Part shown: positions 18,926-27,952 of the stretch, one piece after another | How the letters are laid out: every line of letters starts with the position of its first letter | Numbering within the stretch: position 1 is the first letter of the stretch | NCBI GenBank assembly: GCA_040219555.1 | Contig: JAVJSF010000009.1 | Coordinates: 186,001-250,000, forward strand | Length of the DNA: 64,000 bases | Reading direction: 5' to 3' | Source: JAVJSF01 sp040219555 | GTDB lineage: Bacteria; Actinomycetota; Thermoleophilia; Miltoncostaeales; Miltoncostaeaceae | Notes under the pieces: generated by a model | Seen by the model: only the letters and a program-made list of their open reading frames with translations | The model's database searches: none | Told to the model about the DNA's origin: nothing | Translations under genes and position numbers: made by a program

Positions 18926-20005
18926 GTGAGGATCGGGGTTCCGGCCGAGGTCAAGCAGGACGAGTACCGGGTGGCCCTCACGCCGGCCGGGGCCTACGAG
19001 CTGGTGCAGCACGGCCACGAGGTCGTGGTGGAGGCCGGCGCCGGGGAGGGCGCCGGCTGCCCCGACGAGCAGTACGTGAGCGTCGGCGCCGCTATCGGCG
19101 ACGCCGCGGCCGCGTGGGCCGGCGACCTGGTGGTGAAGGTCAAGGAGCCCCAGCCGCAGGAGTTCGGCTTCCTGCACGACGACCTGACGCTGTTCACGTA
19201 CCTGCACCTGGCCGCCGACGCCGGGGTGGCCGACGCCCTGCGCCGCTCGGGCTCGACGGCCCTGGCGTACGAGACCATCGAGGACCGTTACGGCCGCCTC
19301 CCCCTGCTGGCGCCGATGAGCGAGATCGCCGGCCGGCTGGCCGTCCAGGCCGGCGCGCGCTTCCTCGAGCGCCCCCTCGGGGGAAGCGGCGTGCTGCTGG
19401 GCGGGGTGGCCGGGGTGGCGCCGGGGTCGGTGGTGATCATCGGTGCCGGCGTGGTGGGCGTGAACGCCGCGATGGTCGCGACGGGGGTGCAGGCCCACAC
19501 CGCCGTGCTCGACGTCGACCTGGAGCGGCTGCGCCAGCTGGAGGGGATCCTGGCCGGGCGCGTCACGCTGCTGCACTCCACGCGGCTGGCCCTGGAGGAG
19601 TTGCTGCCCACCGCCGATCTCGTGGTGGGCGCGGTGCTGCGCCCGGGCGCACGGGCGCCGCACCTGATCACGCGGGCCTCACTGGGCCTGATGAGGCCCG
19701 GGAGCGTGATCGTCGATGTCGCCGTCGACCAGGGCGGCTGCATCGAGACCTCGCGGCCCACGACCCACTCGGACCCGGTGTTCACCGTGGATGGCATCAC
19801 CCACTACTGCGTGGCCAACATGCCCGGCGCGGTGCCGGTCACGGCCACGCGGGCCCTCTGCAACGCCACGCTTCCCTACATCCAGATGATCGCCGACGAG
19901 GGACTGGCGGGGGCCATGCGCCGCAACGAGGCGCTGCGCGGAGCCCTGAACGTCCAGGCCGGCAAGATCATGAACGCCGCCGTGGCCGAGGCCCTTTCCG
20001 CCTGA
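18926..20005 (+). CDS. ald: Alanine dehydrogenase
   Basis: A 359-residue NAD-dependent enzyme interconverting L-alanine and pyruvate plus ammonia. The N-domain start is MRIGVPAEVKQDEYRVALTP. The substrate lysine is in VVKVKEPQ and the catalytic His in FTYLHLA. The Rossmann loop is IIGAGVVGVNAAMVA, with EIAGRLAVQAGA before it. The GTG start has a strong GGGAGGA upstream. It shares ancestry with the PntA alpha-1 subunit also in this window. Its stop overlaps the proposed CTG start of the ATPase gene. Confidence 0.96.
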   Translation: MRIGVPAEVKQDEYRVALTPAGAYELVQHGHEVVVEAGAGEGAGCPDEQYVSVGAAIGDAAAAWAGDLVVKVKEPQPQEFGFLHDDLTLFTYLHLAADAGVADALRRSGSTALAYETIEDRYGRLPLLAPMSEIAGRLAVQAGARFLERPLGGSGVLLGGVAGVAPGSVVIIGAGVVGVNAAMVATGVQAHTAVLDVDLERLRQLEGILAGRVTLLHSTRLALEELLPTADLVVGAVLRPGARAPHLITRASLGLMRPGSVIVDVAVDQGGCIETSRPTTHSDPVFTVDGITHYCVANMPGAVPVTATRALCNATLPYIQMIADEGLAGAMRRNEALRGALNVQAGKIMNAAVAEALSA

Positions 20006-22692
20006 GTACCACTCCTCACAGCCCGCAGCGAGGGACCTCCACCGGCCTCACCCAGGCCGAGGCCGAGCGTCGCCGCGCGATGCGCGGCGAGATCGACATG
20101 TCCACGACGCGCTCGTGGGCCAGCATCCTGCGCGCCAACCTCCTCACGGTCTTCAACATCGTGCTGGTGGTCTTCGGCGTGGTCACCCTGCTGTTCGGCG
20201 ACTGGCGCGACGCGCTGTTCCTGGCGATCCTGATCCTCAACGCCGGCATCGGCATCCTCCAGGAGGCCCGCGCCAAGGCCAGCCTGGACCGCCTGGCCGC
20301 GCTGGTGGCACCCACCGCGACGGTCGTCCGCGACGGGCAGCCGCGCCAGGTGAGCGTCGACCAGGTGGTGGTGGGCGACCTGGTGCGGATCGCCGCCGGC
20401 GACCAGCTGGTGGCCGACGGCCGCCTGGTGGAGGCCGAGAGCCTTGGCCTGGACGAATCGATCCTCACCGGGGAGGCCGAGGCGATCGTGCGCGGGCGCG
20501 ACGAGCAGGTGCGCGCCGGGTCGTTCGCGGTGGAGGGCTCCGGGGCGTACGTGGCCGAGGCCGTGGGGCCCGACACCTACGCCGAGCGGCTGGTGGGCGA
20601 GGCCAAGGAGTTCCGCCAGCCGCGCTCCCCGCTCGAGCAGGCGATGGACCGTCTCATCATCGCCCTGACCGTGGCGATGGTCCCGCTGGGGCTGCTCCTG
20701 GGCTGGTCGCTGTTCCAGCAGGAGGTGCCGTTCCGGGACGCCGTGGGCACGGCGGTGGCCGGCGTGGTGACCATCGTGCCCGAGGGGCTCGTGCTGCTGG
20801 CCGCCGTGACCTATGCCGCGGCCACCCTGCGGATGAGCCGGCGGGGTGCGCTCTCACAACAACTCAACGCCGTGGAGTCGCTGGCCTCGGCCGACGCGAT
20901 CTGCCTGGACAAGACCGGGACCCTCACCGAGGAGTCGCTGCGGCTGGTGCGCCAGGTCCCGGCGTCCGGGATCGAGGAGGGCGAGTTCGCCACGATCCTG
21001 GGCACCTTCGCCGCGTCCAGCCCCAGCGCCAACGCCACCCTGGGTGCCATCGGCAGTGCCGTCCCCGGCACGCTCGAGACGCCCGACGACTCGGTCCCCT
21101 TCTCGTCCAAGCGCCGCTGGAGCGGCCTGCGCCTGGGCGGGACCACGATCGTGATGGGCGCTCCCGAGCACTTCGCGCTGCCCGAGCCCCTGGCCGCGGT
21201 GGTGCAGGAGGAGTCCGCGGCCGGCCGGCGCGTGCTGGCGTTCGCCCGAGGGGCCACCCCGCTGGCGCTCCCGCGCGCCGACGCCCCCCCGCCGGAGGGC
21301 CTGGAGCCGCTGGGGCTGGTGGTGCTGGCCGAGGAGTTGCGCGGCGACGCGCGCGAGACCGTGGCCTACCTGCTGGCCGAGGGCATCGAGCTGCGCGTGA
21401 TCTCCGGCGACTCCCCGGCCACCGTGGCGGCGATCGCCCGCGATGCGGGCATCCCCGAGCTCGGGCCGCCCCTGGACGGACGCCGGCTGCCCGACTCGGA
21501 CGCCGAGTTGCGCCGCCTGGTGCACACCACGTCGGTCGTGGGTCGCATCTCGCCCGACGGCAAGCGGCGCTTCGTGGAGGCCCTGGCCGCCGAGGGCCGC
21601 TACGTGGCCATGGTGGGCGACGGGGTCAACGACGTGCCCGCACTGAAGGCCGCCCGCCTGGGGGTGGCCCAGGGCAGCGGCTCGCAGATGGCCCGCAGCA
21701 TCTCCGACCTGATCCTGGTGAAGGACGGCTTCTCCTCCATCCCCCACATGGTGCGCGAGGGGCGCAAGGTGCTGCGCAACCTGCAGCGCGTGGCCAAGCT
21801 GTTCGTGGTGAAGTCGGCCCTGGCCGCCTTCCTCATCCTGACCATCGGCCTCTCGTCCGAGAGCTACCCGTTCCTGCCGCGCCACCTCACCCTGGCCTCG
21901 CTGGTGACCATCGGCATCCCGGCATTCGTCCTGGCCCTGGCGCCCAGCAGCGGCACATGGCGACCGCGGGGCTTCCTGCGCGAGACGGCGAGCTTCGCGA
22001 TACCCGCCGGCACCGCGGCCGGACTGGGCGTGGTGGCGTCCTACCTGCTCGCGTCGAACCTGGTCGAGATGAGCGAAATACGTGCGCGCACGGTGGCCAC
22101 GACCGTGCTTGTGGCGCTGGGCCTCTTCCTGATCTTCGTCCTGGAGGCCTCGTCAAGACGCCGCAACTGGTGGGTGGGCGGCATGTGCGGCGGACTGTTC
22201 GCGATGTACCTGTCCATCCTGTCGTGGCCGGCGGGACGGGAGTTCTTCGAGCTGGCCATCCCCGATCTGGGGATCTTCACGTGCTCGATCATCGGCGCCG
22301 GCCTGGCGGTGGCCGGCCTGATGCTGTCCGACGAGCGCTTCATCCCGGGCCAGTCGCCCCACCGGCCGGGCGAGGAGCCGCCGGCCCCCGTGGTCGCGGT
22401 GCCAGGTGAGCCCGACCCGGGGGCCGCGTCGCTCCGGGCGGAGGACGCGCCGGCCGCGCCGGTGAGCGGGACGCCGACGGCCGTCGCCCCCCCCGAGGCG
22501 GAGCCCGAGGCCGCCCGGGACGAGCCGGGGCCCGGCCTCCCCGAGATCGAGGGACCCCCGACCGCGATCCAGCCGCCCGAGTACGTCCTCCCGCCGCGCA
22601 CGCGCCCGCCCCTGGGCGAGGACGACGATCCGGGCGACGGGGACGAACCGCCCGAGGACGGGCCCGACGCGCCGACGCTGTTCAGGACCTGA
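20002..22692 (+). CDS. CtpE-like P-type cation ATPase, CUG start
   Basis: An ~896-residue P-type ATPase resembling mycobacterial CtpE. It begins near GLTQAEAERRRA, then has paired membrane helices, LTGEAEA in the actuator, the phosphorylated Asp303 in CLDKTGTL, and MVGDGVNDVPALKAA at the hinge. Several C-terminal helices follow, then a Pro/Glu/Asp-rich cytoplasmic tail of about 110 residues. No N-terminal metal-binding domain is present. CtpE is linked to calcium uptake; specificity here is inferred. No canonical start precedes GLTQAE in this frame. CTG at 20002 overlaps the ald stop as CTGA; ATG at 20080 would remove family-conserved residues. Confidence 0.9.
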   Translation: MSTTPHSPQRGTSTGLTQAEAERRRAMRGEIDMSTTRSWASILRANLLTVFNIVLVVFGVVTLLFGDWRDALFLAILILNAGIGILQEARAKASLDRLAALVAPTATVVRDGQPRQVSVDQVVVGDLVRIAAGDQLVADGRLVEAESLGLDESILTGEAEAIVRGRDEQVRAGSFAVEGSGAYVAEAVGPDTYAERLVGEAKEFRQPRSPLEQAMDRLIIALTVAMVPLGLLLGWSLFQQEVPFRDAVGTAVAGVVTIVPEGLVLLAAVTYAAATLRMSRRGALSQQLNAVESLASADAICLDKTGTLTEESLRLVRQVPASGIEEGEFATILGTFAASSPSANATLGAIGSAVPGTLETPDDSVPFSSKRRWSGLRLGGTTIVMGAPEHFALPEPLAAVVQEESAAGRRVLAFARGATPLALPRADAPPPEGLEPLGLVVLAEELRGDARETVAYLLAEGIELRVISGDSPATVAAIARDAGIPELGPPLDGRRLPDSDAELRRLVHTTSVVGRISPDGKRRFVEALAAEGRYVAMVGDGVNDVPALKAARLGVAQGSGSQMARSISDLILVKDGFSSIPHMVREGRKVLRNLQRVAKLFVVKSALAAFLILTIGLSSESYPFLPRHLTLASLVTIGIPAFVLALAPSSGTWRPRGFLRETASFAIPAGTAAGLGVVASYLLASNLVEMSEIRARTVATTVLVALGLFLIFVLEASSRRRNWWVGGMCGGLFAMYLSILSWPAGREFFELAIPDLGIFTCSIIGAGLAVAGLMLSDERFIPGQSPHRPGEEPPAPVVAVPGEPDPGAASLRAEDAPAAPVSGTPTAVAPPEAEPEAARDEPGPGLPEIEGPPTAIQPPEYVLPPRTRPPLGEDDDPGDGDEPPEDGPDAPTLFRT

Positions 22693-23152
22693 GCGGCTCC
22701 GGGTCGTCGCCGGGACCGTCGCCATCGGCCCGGTGGCCCACGACGACGCGGGCCACCGCGATCAGGGCCGCGATGGTCACCAGCACGGCGCTGGTGACGC
22801 ACCAGGCGCACCAGGCCTCGATGATGAACGCCTCCACGTAGGTCAGCCACCCCGAGAAGGCGACCGCCACGACGCCGTTGAAGAGCCCCAGCGCCCGGCC
22901 GGGCGGGCCCGGAAGGGCGGCGGCCAGCAGGAAGCCGGCGTATCCGAGGATGCCGAGCACGGGGACCGGGATCCCCAGCAGCGTGGCGTACTCGCTGTTC
23001 TGGACCACCTCGCAACCGCCGCCCACCACGCAGGCAAGGTCACCGCCGCTGAAGCGGATCACCGTGAGGTAGACGGCCAGCGCCAGCCCCAGCAGCGACA
23101 CGACGGCGAGGGCCGCCCGCAGGCGCCCCTCGCCGTCCCACGTCAGCTTCAT
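22682..23152 (-). CDS. Vitamin K epoxide reductase-family disulfide-generating protein
   Basis: A 156-residue four-helix membrane protein. The loop Cys pair C41/C47 (CVVGGGC) and the active-site pair C115-A-W-C118 are both present, as is the conserved Ser in NSEYA. Bacterial VKORs pass electrons from DsbA to quinone, the job DsbB does elsewhere. It is coupled by ATGA to the DsbA-like gene upstream, which supports that pairing. Its 3' end overlaps the ATPase gene tail by 11 bases on the opposite strand. Confidence 0.94.
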   Translation of the reverse strand: MKLTWDGEGRLRAALAVVSLLGLALAVYLTVIRFSGGDLACVVGGGCEVVQNSEYATLLGIPVPVLGILGYAGFLLAAALPGPPGRALGLFNGVVAVAFSGWLTYVEAFIIEAWCAWCVTSAVLVTIAALIAVARVVVGHRADGDGPGDDPEPLRS

Positions 23153-23868
23153 GAGGGTGTGGAGACCTGCTCGACCGCCTGGACGATCGTGGCCGCCGGG
23201 ACGGCGCCCTCGATGCGCTCGGTCCCGCCGGGGCCGGTGACGACGAAGGTCGGGGTGGACTGCACGCCGGCCGAGGTCACGGCGTCACGGCTCTCGATGA
23301 AGCGCTGCTCGATGTCGGCGCTCTGGTAGGCCTCGCGCCAGGTGTCCACGTCCAGGCCGAGCTGCTCGACGATGCCCTCCATGTCCTCGTCGCTCAGCCA
23401 GTCGGTGGACGCGCTGCCCTGGATGTGGAAGATGGCCTCGGCGAACGGCCACGCGGCGTCCATCTCGGCGGCTGCCAGCACGCCGAGGGCACCACGCTCG
23501 GACGACGCGCTGATGAAGGCTGTCGGGGCGTACTCGAGCTTGGCCTGCCCGGTGCGCACGAGCTGGCTCACCACGTCGGGGATCGACTCGATGGCGGCGG
23601 TCCTGCAGTGGATGCAGGCCACGTCCGAGTACTCGGTGATGGTCACCGGCGCGTCGGGGTCGCCGAGCACGAGGCCCTCGGCGGGGATGCCCTCGGTGTT
23701 CTCCTGGATGGCCGTGATGGTGGCCTCGTCGACCGCCTTGTCGGTGCCGTCGCCGCCCGCGAGGCTGACCGCGATGAGCGCCCCGGCGACGACCAGCGCC
23801 ACGACCGCGCCGACGATGTAGTAGAGGTTGTTGTTGCCCTTCTTCTTCTTGGGGCTGCGCGTGCTCAC
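23149..23868 (-). CDS. Membrane-anchored DsbA-like thiol oxidase
   Basis: A 239-residue protein with a lysine-rich N-terminus, one membrane helix (about residues 16-37) and a thioredoxin/DsbA domain. The active site is C85-I-H-C88 in DVACIHCRTA and the cis-Pro region is VQSTPTFVV. It introduces disulfides into exported proteins and would be reoxidised by the adjacent VKOR protein. The GTG start is preceded by an AGG-rich site. A TAATGT -10 (23934-23939, minus strand) lies upstream in the region shared with nurA. Confidence 0.93.
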   Translation of the reverse strand: MSTRSPKKKKGNNNLYYIVGAVVALVVAGALIAVSLAGGDGTDKAVDEATITAIQENTEGIPAEGLVLGDPDAPVTITEYSDVACIHCRTAAIESIPDVVSQLVRTGQAKLEYAPTAFISASSERGALGVLAAAEMDAAWPFAEAIFHIQGSASTDWLSDEDMEGIVEQLGLDVDTWREAYQSADIEQRFIESRDAVTSAGVQSTPTFVVTGPGGTERIEGAVPAATIVQAVEQVSTPS

Positions 23869-24032
23869 CTGAGGTGCCTCTCCGTGGGAACGGGGGATGT
23901 CGTGATCCGCGCCCGATCCGGGCGCACCGGGCGACATTAGCGTGGCGGGTCGCCGCCGATCCACCCGCGCGCGCGTGAGGAGGGCTTCCTTAACGGCCCC
24001 ACCACATGCCGCGCGCCGTCCGGCCACCGGCG

Positions 24033-24038
24033 TAACCT
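24033..24038 (+). promoter_or_regulatory. -10 element of the nurA-herA-sbcD-sbcC operon
   Basis: TAACCT ends seven bases before ATG at 24046 and there is no Shine-Dalgarno. This is a leaderless arrangement and the reason for preferring the second of two adjacent ATGs. Confidence 0.5.
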
Positions 24039-24045
24039 CGGGATG

Positions 24046-25038
24046 ATGAGCGAGCCGTCCCACAGCCCGTTCGTCGAGGTCGGCGACCCGGGCTACGGCG
24101 CCGGCGTCGATCCGGCCGACCAGAGCGTCGCCGCGGTGGACACCGCGGTGGAGGGGATCGCCTGGGCGCCCCTCGACCCGGCGCCGGCGCCGGGCGGTCC
24201 CATCGCGTTCGTGGACGGCGTCCAGCAGGTGGAGGCGTGGCTGACCGTGGCGGTCCCCGGCGAGCCCGGCGTCGTCCCGGGGCTGGCCTGCGCGGTGGCC
24301 ACGGGCGCGGTGCTGACCGAGCCCGGGCACCCCGCGCGCATCGAGCACCTCGCGGTGCGGCGGCTGGTGCTGCTGGCGGGCCACCGCCTGCTGCACCTGC
24401 CCGGCCGCGGGGGGCACGAGTGGGAGCCGCTGGCGGGCGCCGGGCTCGAGCCGGCGGCGCTCCAGCGCAGCGTGGGCGCGGCCCGCCAGCGCCTGGAGCT
24501 GGCGCTTGCCGAGGACCTGGCCGGGGCCGAGCGGGTGGTGGTGCTCGACGGGCCGCTGTCCCACCTGCGCGAGGGCGCCGGAGCGGTGATCGGCGCTGTC
24601 AAGAGCCACCACCGCATGTACCTGGAGGGGGCGGAGCTGGAGGTGGTGGGCGCGTTGGCGGTGGGTCAGCGCACGCCGCTGTTCGCCGTAGGCGAGGACC
24701 GCTACTCGTGGTACCAGCGCCTCCCCGTGCCCGAGGCGCGGGGCTGGGCGGGCATCCTGCGCGGCGAGGTGGCGCGCCACCACGGGGCCGCCCGCGCCGC
24801 CGCGCTGGCCGACCGGGCCACCGCGTCGCTGCCCGCGTTCGCCGGCCGGCCCCACCGCGATCCCCGGGCGCCCCAGAACCTGTCGCCCATCGGCGGGCTG
24901 GAGCAGCGCCTGCGCCACCGCCTGGGCGACCGCCGCCTGGCCCTGCGGGCGGTGCGCCGCGCGGCGGCCGCGGCCCGCCTGTCGGGGGACGCCGCGGCGG
25001 TGTCGGTGAGCGAGCCGCCCGAGGAGCTCGCAGCGTGA
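24046..25038 (+). CDS. nurA: NurA-like nuclease
   Basis: A 330-residue NurA-domain protein. Active-site acidic residues are visible in AFVDGVQQ and VVLDGPLSHL. The C-terminal HRDPRAPQNLSPIGGLEQ block is typical of NurA. NurA is a 5'-3' end nuclease that acts as a ring dimer on the HerA translocase. The stop overlaps the herA GTG by four bases, so the partners are made together. The family call rests on motifs and the HerA neighbour. Confidence 0.85.
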   Translation: MSEPSHSPFVEVGDPGYGAGVDPADQSVAAVDTAVEGIAWAPLDPAPAPGGPIAFVDGVQQVEAWLTVAVPGEPGVVPGLACAVATGAVLTEPGHPARIEHLAVRRLVLLAGHRLLHLPGRGGHEWEPLAGAGLEPAALQRSVGAARQRLELALAEDLAGAERVVVLDGPLSHLREGAGAVIGAVKSHHRMYLEGAELEVVGALAVGQRTPLFAVGEDRYSWYQRLPVPEARGWAGILRGEVARHHGAARAAALADRATASLPAFAGRPHRDPRAPQNLSPIGGLEQRLRHRLGDRRLALRAVRRAAAAARLSGDAAAVSVSEPPEELAA

Positions 25039-26753
25039 GTGACGGCGAGCGCGAGGGGGTCGGCGTGGTCATGGGCCACGAGGCCGCCACCAGCCAGGCC
25101 TTCAGCGTGGTGCTCCACGAGGACCGGTCGCTGGCGGTCGACGACATCGTCGCCGTCACCACGCCCGATCCGGAGGGCGACGTGGTGGCCTACGGCGTGG
25201 TGGCCGAAGCCCGGGCGCAGCTGGAGGGAGCCTCCCTGCCCTCGGACACGCAGGTGATCGCCGCCGGCCAGATGCCGGGCGAGATCTCGCGCACGGCCGA
25301 GGTCCAGGTGGTGCGGGTCGACCCCGAGCGCTGGGTGGCACCGTACCCGGGTCGCCCCGTGCGCCTGGCGCGTGACGAGGAGCGCCGGCGGGCGCTGTAC
25401 GAGGACACCATGACCCGCCGGCTGGCCGTGGGCCTCGCGCGCGACGGGGAGCCCATCAACCTGGATCTCGACTTCGTGGACGGCACCAAGGGCGGCCACG
25501 TGTCGATCTCGGGTATCAGCGGAGTGGCCACCAAGACCAGCACCGCCCTGGCGCTGGTACGCCTGCTGCTGGAGCACGCCGAGATGCGCCGGCGCACCCG
25601 GGTGCTGATCTTCAACGTCAAGGGCGAGGATCTGCTGCACCTCGACCGGCCGAACTCCACCTACGCGGCCCGGCCCGACCGCGACGACCTGGATGCCCGC
25701 TGGCGGGCGCTCGGTCTGGCCGAGCCGGGTCCGTTCCCCTCCATCGGCACCTGGGCGCCGCCGCGGGCCGACGATCCGAGCCTGCCGGACGTGGGCGGAG
25801 CCATGCGTCCGGAGATGCGCGTGTACGGCTGGACGCCTCTGGAGTTCGCCGCCCAGGGGCTGCTGCGCTTCTGCTTCACCGACGCGTCCGACATGCGCGG
25901 CAACCTGTCGTTCGCCGTCGAGCAGATGGAGCGCGAGCTGGCGCGCCAGGCCCAGCCCGATCCCGCGTACCCCGGGCACCTGTGCCTGAAGGACCACCCC
26001 GGCCTGCGCTTCGCCGATCTGGACGAGTTCGTCGACTGGATCGGGGAACTGCTGGACGACGACGACTGGGCGACCTCGGCCGAGGGCCGGCGCTGGGTGG
26101 GCCGGGCCGCCGCCGGCACCCTCATGGCCCTCCAGCGCCGGCTGCACGCGGCGGCCAGCCGCCTGCGCGGGCTGATCCGTGCCGATGCCACGGCCATCCC
26201 CCGTGGCGAGGCCGCCCGGGACGAGCCGGCGGTCTCGGTGGTGCACCTCACGCCGCTGCACGAGTTCGCCCAGCGCTTCGTGGTGGGCACCCTGCTGGCC
26301 CAGACCTTCGCAGCCAAGGAGCGCGGCACCCGCGACCCCCTGGAGTTCATCGTCCTGGACGAGCTGAACAAGTACGCGCCGCGCGAGGGCTTCTCGCCCA
26401 TCAAGGAGACGCTGATCGACATCGCTCAGCGCGGGCGGTCGCTGGGCGTGATCCTGATCGGCGCCCAGCAGCAGGCATCGCTGGTGGCGCCCGAGATCAC
26501 CCAGAACGCCGCCGTGCGCATCTCGGGACGCCTGGACGCCGCCGAGGCCGAGCGCCCGGAGTACGGCTGGCTGACGCCGGCCGCGCGGGCCCGGGCGCGC
26601 CTGCTGATGCAGGGGCGGATGCTCGTGAGCCAGCCCAGCGTCCCCACGGCGCTGGCCGTGGAGGTGCCCTTCCCGCCGTGGGCCACCCGCGAGGGCGAAG
26701 TGTCGGCCGCCGCGGGCGCCGAGCGCGCCGTGGGGGTCTTCGGCCGCACGTGA
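25035..26753 (+). CDS. herA: HerA-like hexameric DNA translocase
   Basis: A 572-residue FtsK/HerA-superfamily ATPase. The N-terminal barrel (about residues 10-105) is followed by the motor with a variant P-loop (SGISGVATKTST, about residues 159-170). Thr replaces the Gly usually found before the Lys. Walker B is FIVLDELNKYAP, and the late arginine region is GRSLGVILIGAQQQ. HerA pumps DNA into NurA. It sits between nurA and sbcD with four-base overlaps on both sides. Confidence 0.88.
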   Translation: MSDGEREGVGVVMGHEAATSQAFSVVLHEDRSLAVDDIVAVTTPDPEGDVVAYGVVAEARAQLEGASLPSDTQVIAAGQMPGEISRTAEVQVVRVDPERWVAPYPGRPVRLARDEERRRALYEDTMTRRLAVGLARDGEPINLDLDFVDGTKGGHVSISGISGVATKTSTALALVRLLLEHAEMRRRTRVLIFNVKGEDLLHLDRPNSTYAARPDRDDLDARWRALGLAEPGPFPSIGTWAPPRADDPSLPDVGGAMRPEMRVYGWTPLEFAAQGLLRFCFTDASDMRGNLSFAVEQMERELARQAQPDPAYPGHLCLKDHPGLRFADLDEFVDWIGELLDDDDWATSAEGRRWVGRAAAGTLMALQRRLHAAASRLRGLIRADATAIPRGEAARDEPAVSVVHLTPLHEFAQRFVVGTLLAQTFAAKERGTRDPLEFIVLDELNKYAPREGFSPIKETLIDIAQRGRSLGVILIGAQQQASLVAPEITQNAAVRISGRLDAAEAERPEYGWLTPAARARARLLMQGRMLVSQPSVPTALAVEVPFPPWATREGEVSAAAGAERAVGVFGRT

Positions 26754-27952
26754 GGCTGCTCCACACCGGCGACTGGCACATCGGCAAGGCCCTGTACGGC
26801 ATCACGCGCCACGACGAGTGCCGCGCGGTCCTGGAGGAGGTGGCCGGGCTCGCCCGCGACGAGCGGGTCGATGCGATCCTGGTGGCCGGCGACCTGCTGG
26901 ACCGGCGGCTGGTGGACCCCACTTCCCTCGGGATCGCCCTGGAAACCCTCTCCCGGCTGGCGGAGGTCGCCCCGGTGGTGGCGGTGCCGGGGAACCACGA
27001 CGACCCCGACATCTGGCGTCACCTGAGCGCCCTGCTGGCCCCGCGCGGCGTGGTCGTGGTGGACGCGATCCTGCCGGCCGAGCGGGCGGTCATCGACGTG
27101 GAGACGGCCGGCGGGCGACTGCATGTGGCCGCGCTGCCCTGGCCGGAGCCGCACCGGCTACCGATGGCCGTGGGGGCCGAGCGCGGAGCGGCGCGCACCG
27201 GATACGCCCAGCTGGTGGCGGATCTCGTGCGCAGCTACGCCGGGGAACTGCGCGACCGGCGGCGGGCCGACGGCGCTCCCGCCGTGCTGCTGGGCCATCT
27301 GATGGTCGACGGCTCGCAGACCGGCGCCGGCGAGCGAACGCTCACGATGGCGCTCACCTACTGCCTGCCCACGGCCACCATCCCGACCGACCTGGACTAC
27401 ATCGCCCTGGGGCACATCCACCGCCCCCAGCCCCTGCCGGGGGTGTCGGCGCCCGGGCGCTACTGCGGCAGCCCGCTGGCCCTGGACTTCTCCGAGGACA
27501 ACCACGCCAAGACCGTCACGGTGGTCGACCTGGGCGAGCCGCCGCGCGAGATCCCGTTGAGGGCCGGGCGCCGGCTGGTGCGCGTGCGCGGCAGCCTGGA
27601 CGACCTCCCCGGCCTCGCCGCCGCCCACGGCGACGCCTGGCTGCGGTGCGAGGTGCTGCTGGAGCAGCCCGTCCCCGAGCTCGCGCGCGAGGTGCGCGCC
27701 CTGGTGCCGAACGCCCTGCGCATCGACCCGGTCTACCCGCTCGCCCCCGGGGACGGACGCGCCGCCGAGGCGGCCGCGGGCGACGACGCCGACCGCGGGC
27801 TCGCCGACCTCAGCGGCCACTACGACGACTGGTACGCGGGCGCGGGGCGCCGGCTCGACCCCGGGGTGGCCGCCGCGTTCGCGGCCGCCGTGGATGCCGC
27901 CGGCGGCGACGAGCACGGGGGCGGGGGCGGCGAGCGCGGGGAGGCCGGATGA
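26750..27952 (+). CDS. sbcD: SbcD/Mre11-family nuclease
   Basis: A 400-residue metallophosphatase-type nuclease. Metal motifs in order are HTGDWHIGK, VAGDLLDRR, VPGNHDD, LLGHLMVDG and LGHIHRPQ. A C-terminal region of about 100 residues, rich in Gly and Ala at the end, would bind SbcC. With SbcC it opens hairpins and trims blocked DNA ends. The GTG start overlaps the herA stop and its stop overlaps the sbcC ATG. Confidence 0.95.
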   Translation: MRLLHTGDWHIGKALYGITRHDECRAVLEEVAGLARDERVDAILVAGDLLDRRLVDPTSLGIALETLSRLAEVAPVVAVPGNHDDPDIWRHLSALLAPRGVVVVDAILPAERAVIDVETAGGRLHVAALPWPEPHRLPMAVGAERGAARTGYAQLVADLVRSYAGELRDRRRADGAPAVLLGHLMVDGSQTGAGERTLTMALTYCLPTATIPTDLDYIALGHIHRPQPLPGVSAPGRYCGSPLALDFSEDNHAKTVTVVDLGEPPREIPLRAGRRLVRVRGSLDDLPGLAAAHGDAWLRCEVLLEQPVPELAREVRALVPNALRIDPVYPLAPGDGRAAEAAAGDDADRGLADLSGHYDDWYAGAGRRLDPGVAAAFAAAVDAAGGDEHGGGGGERGEAG

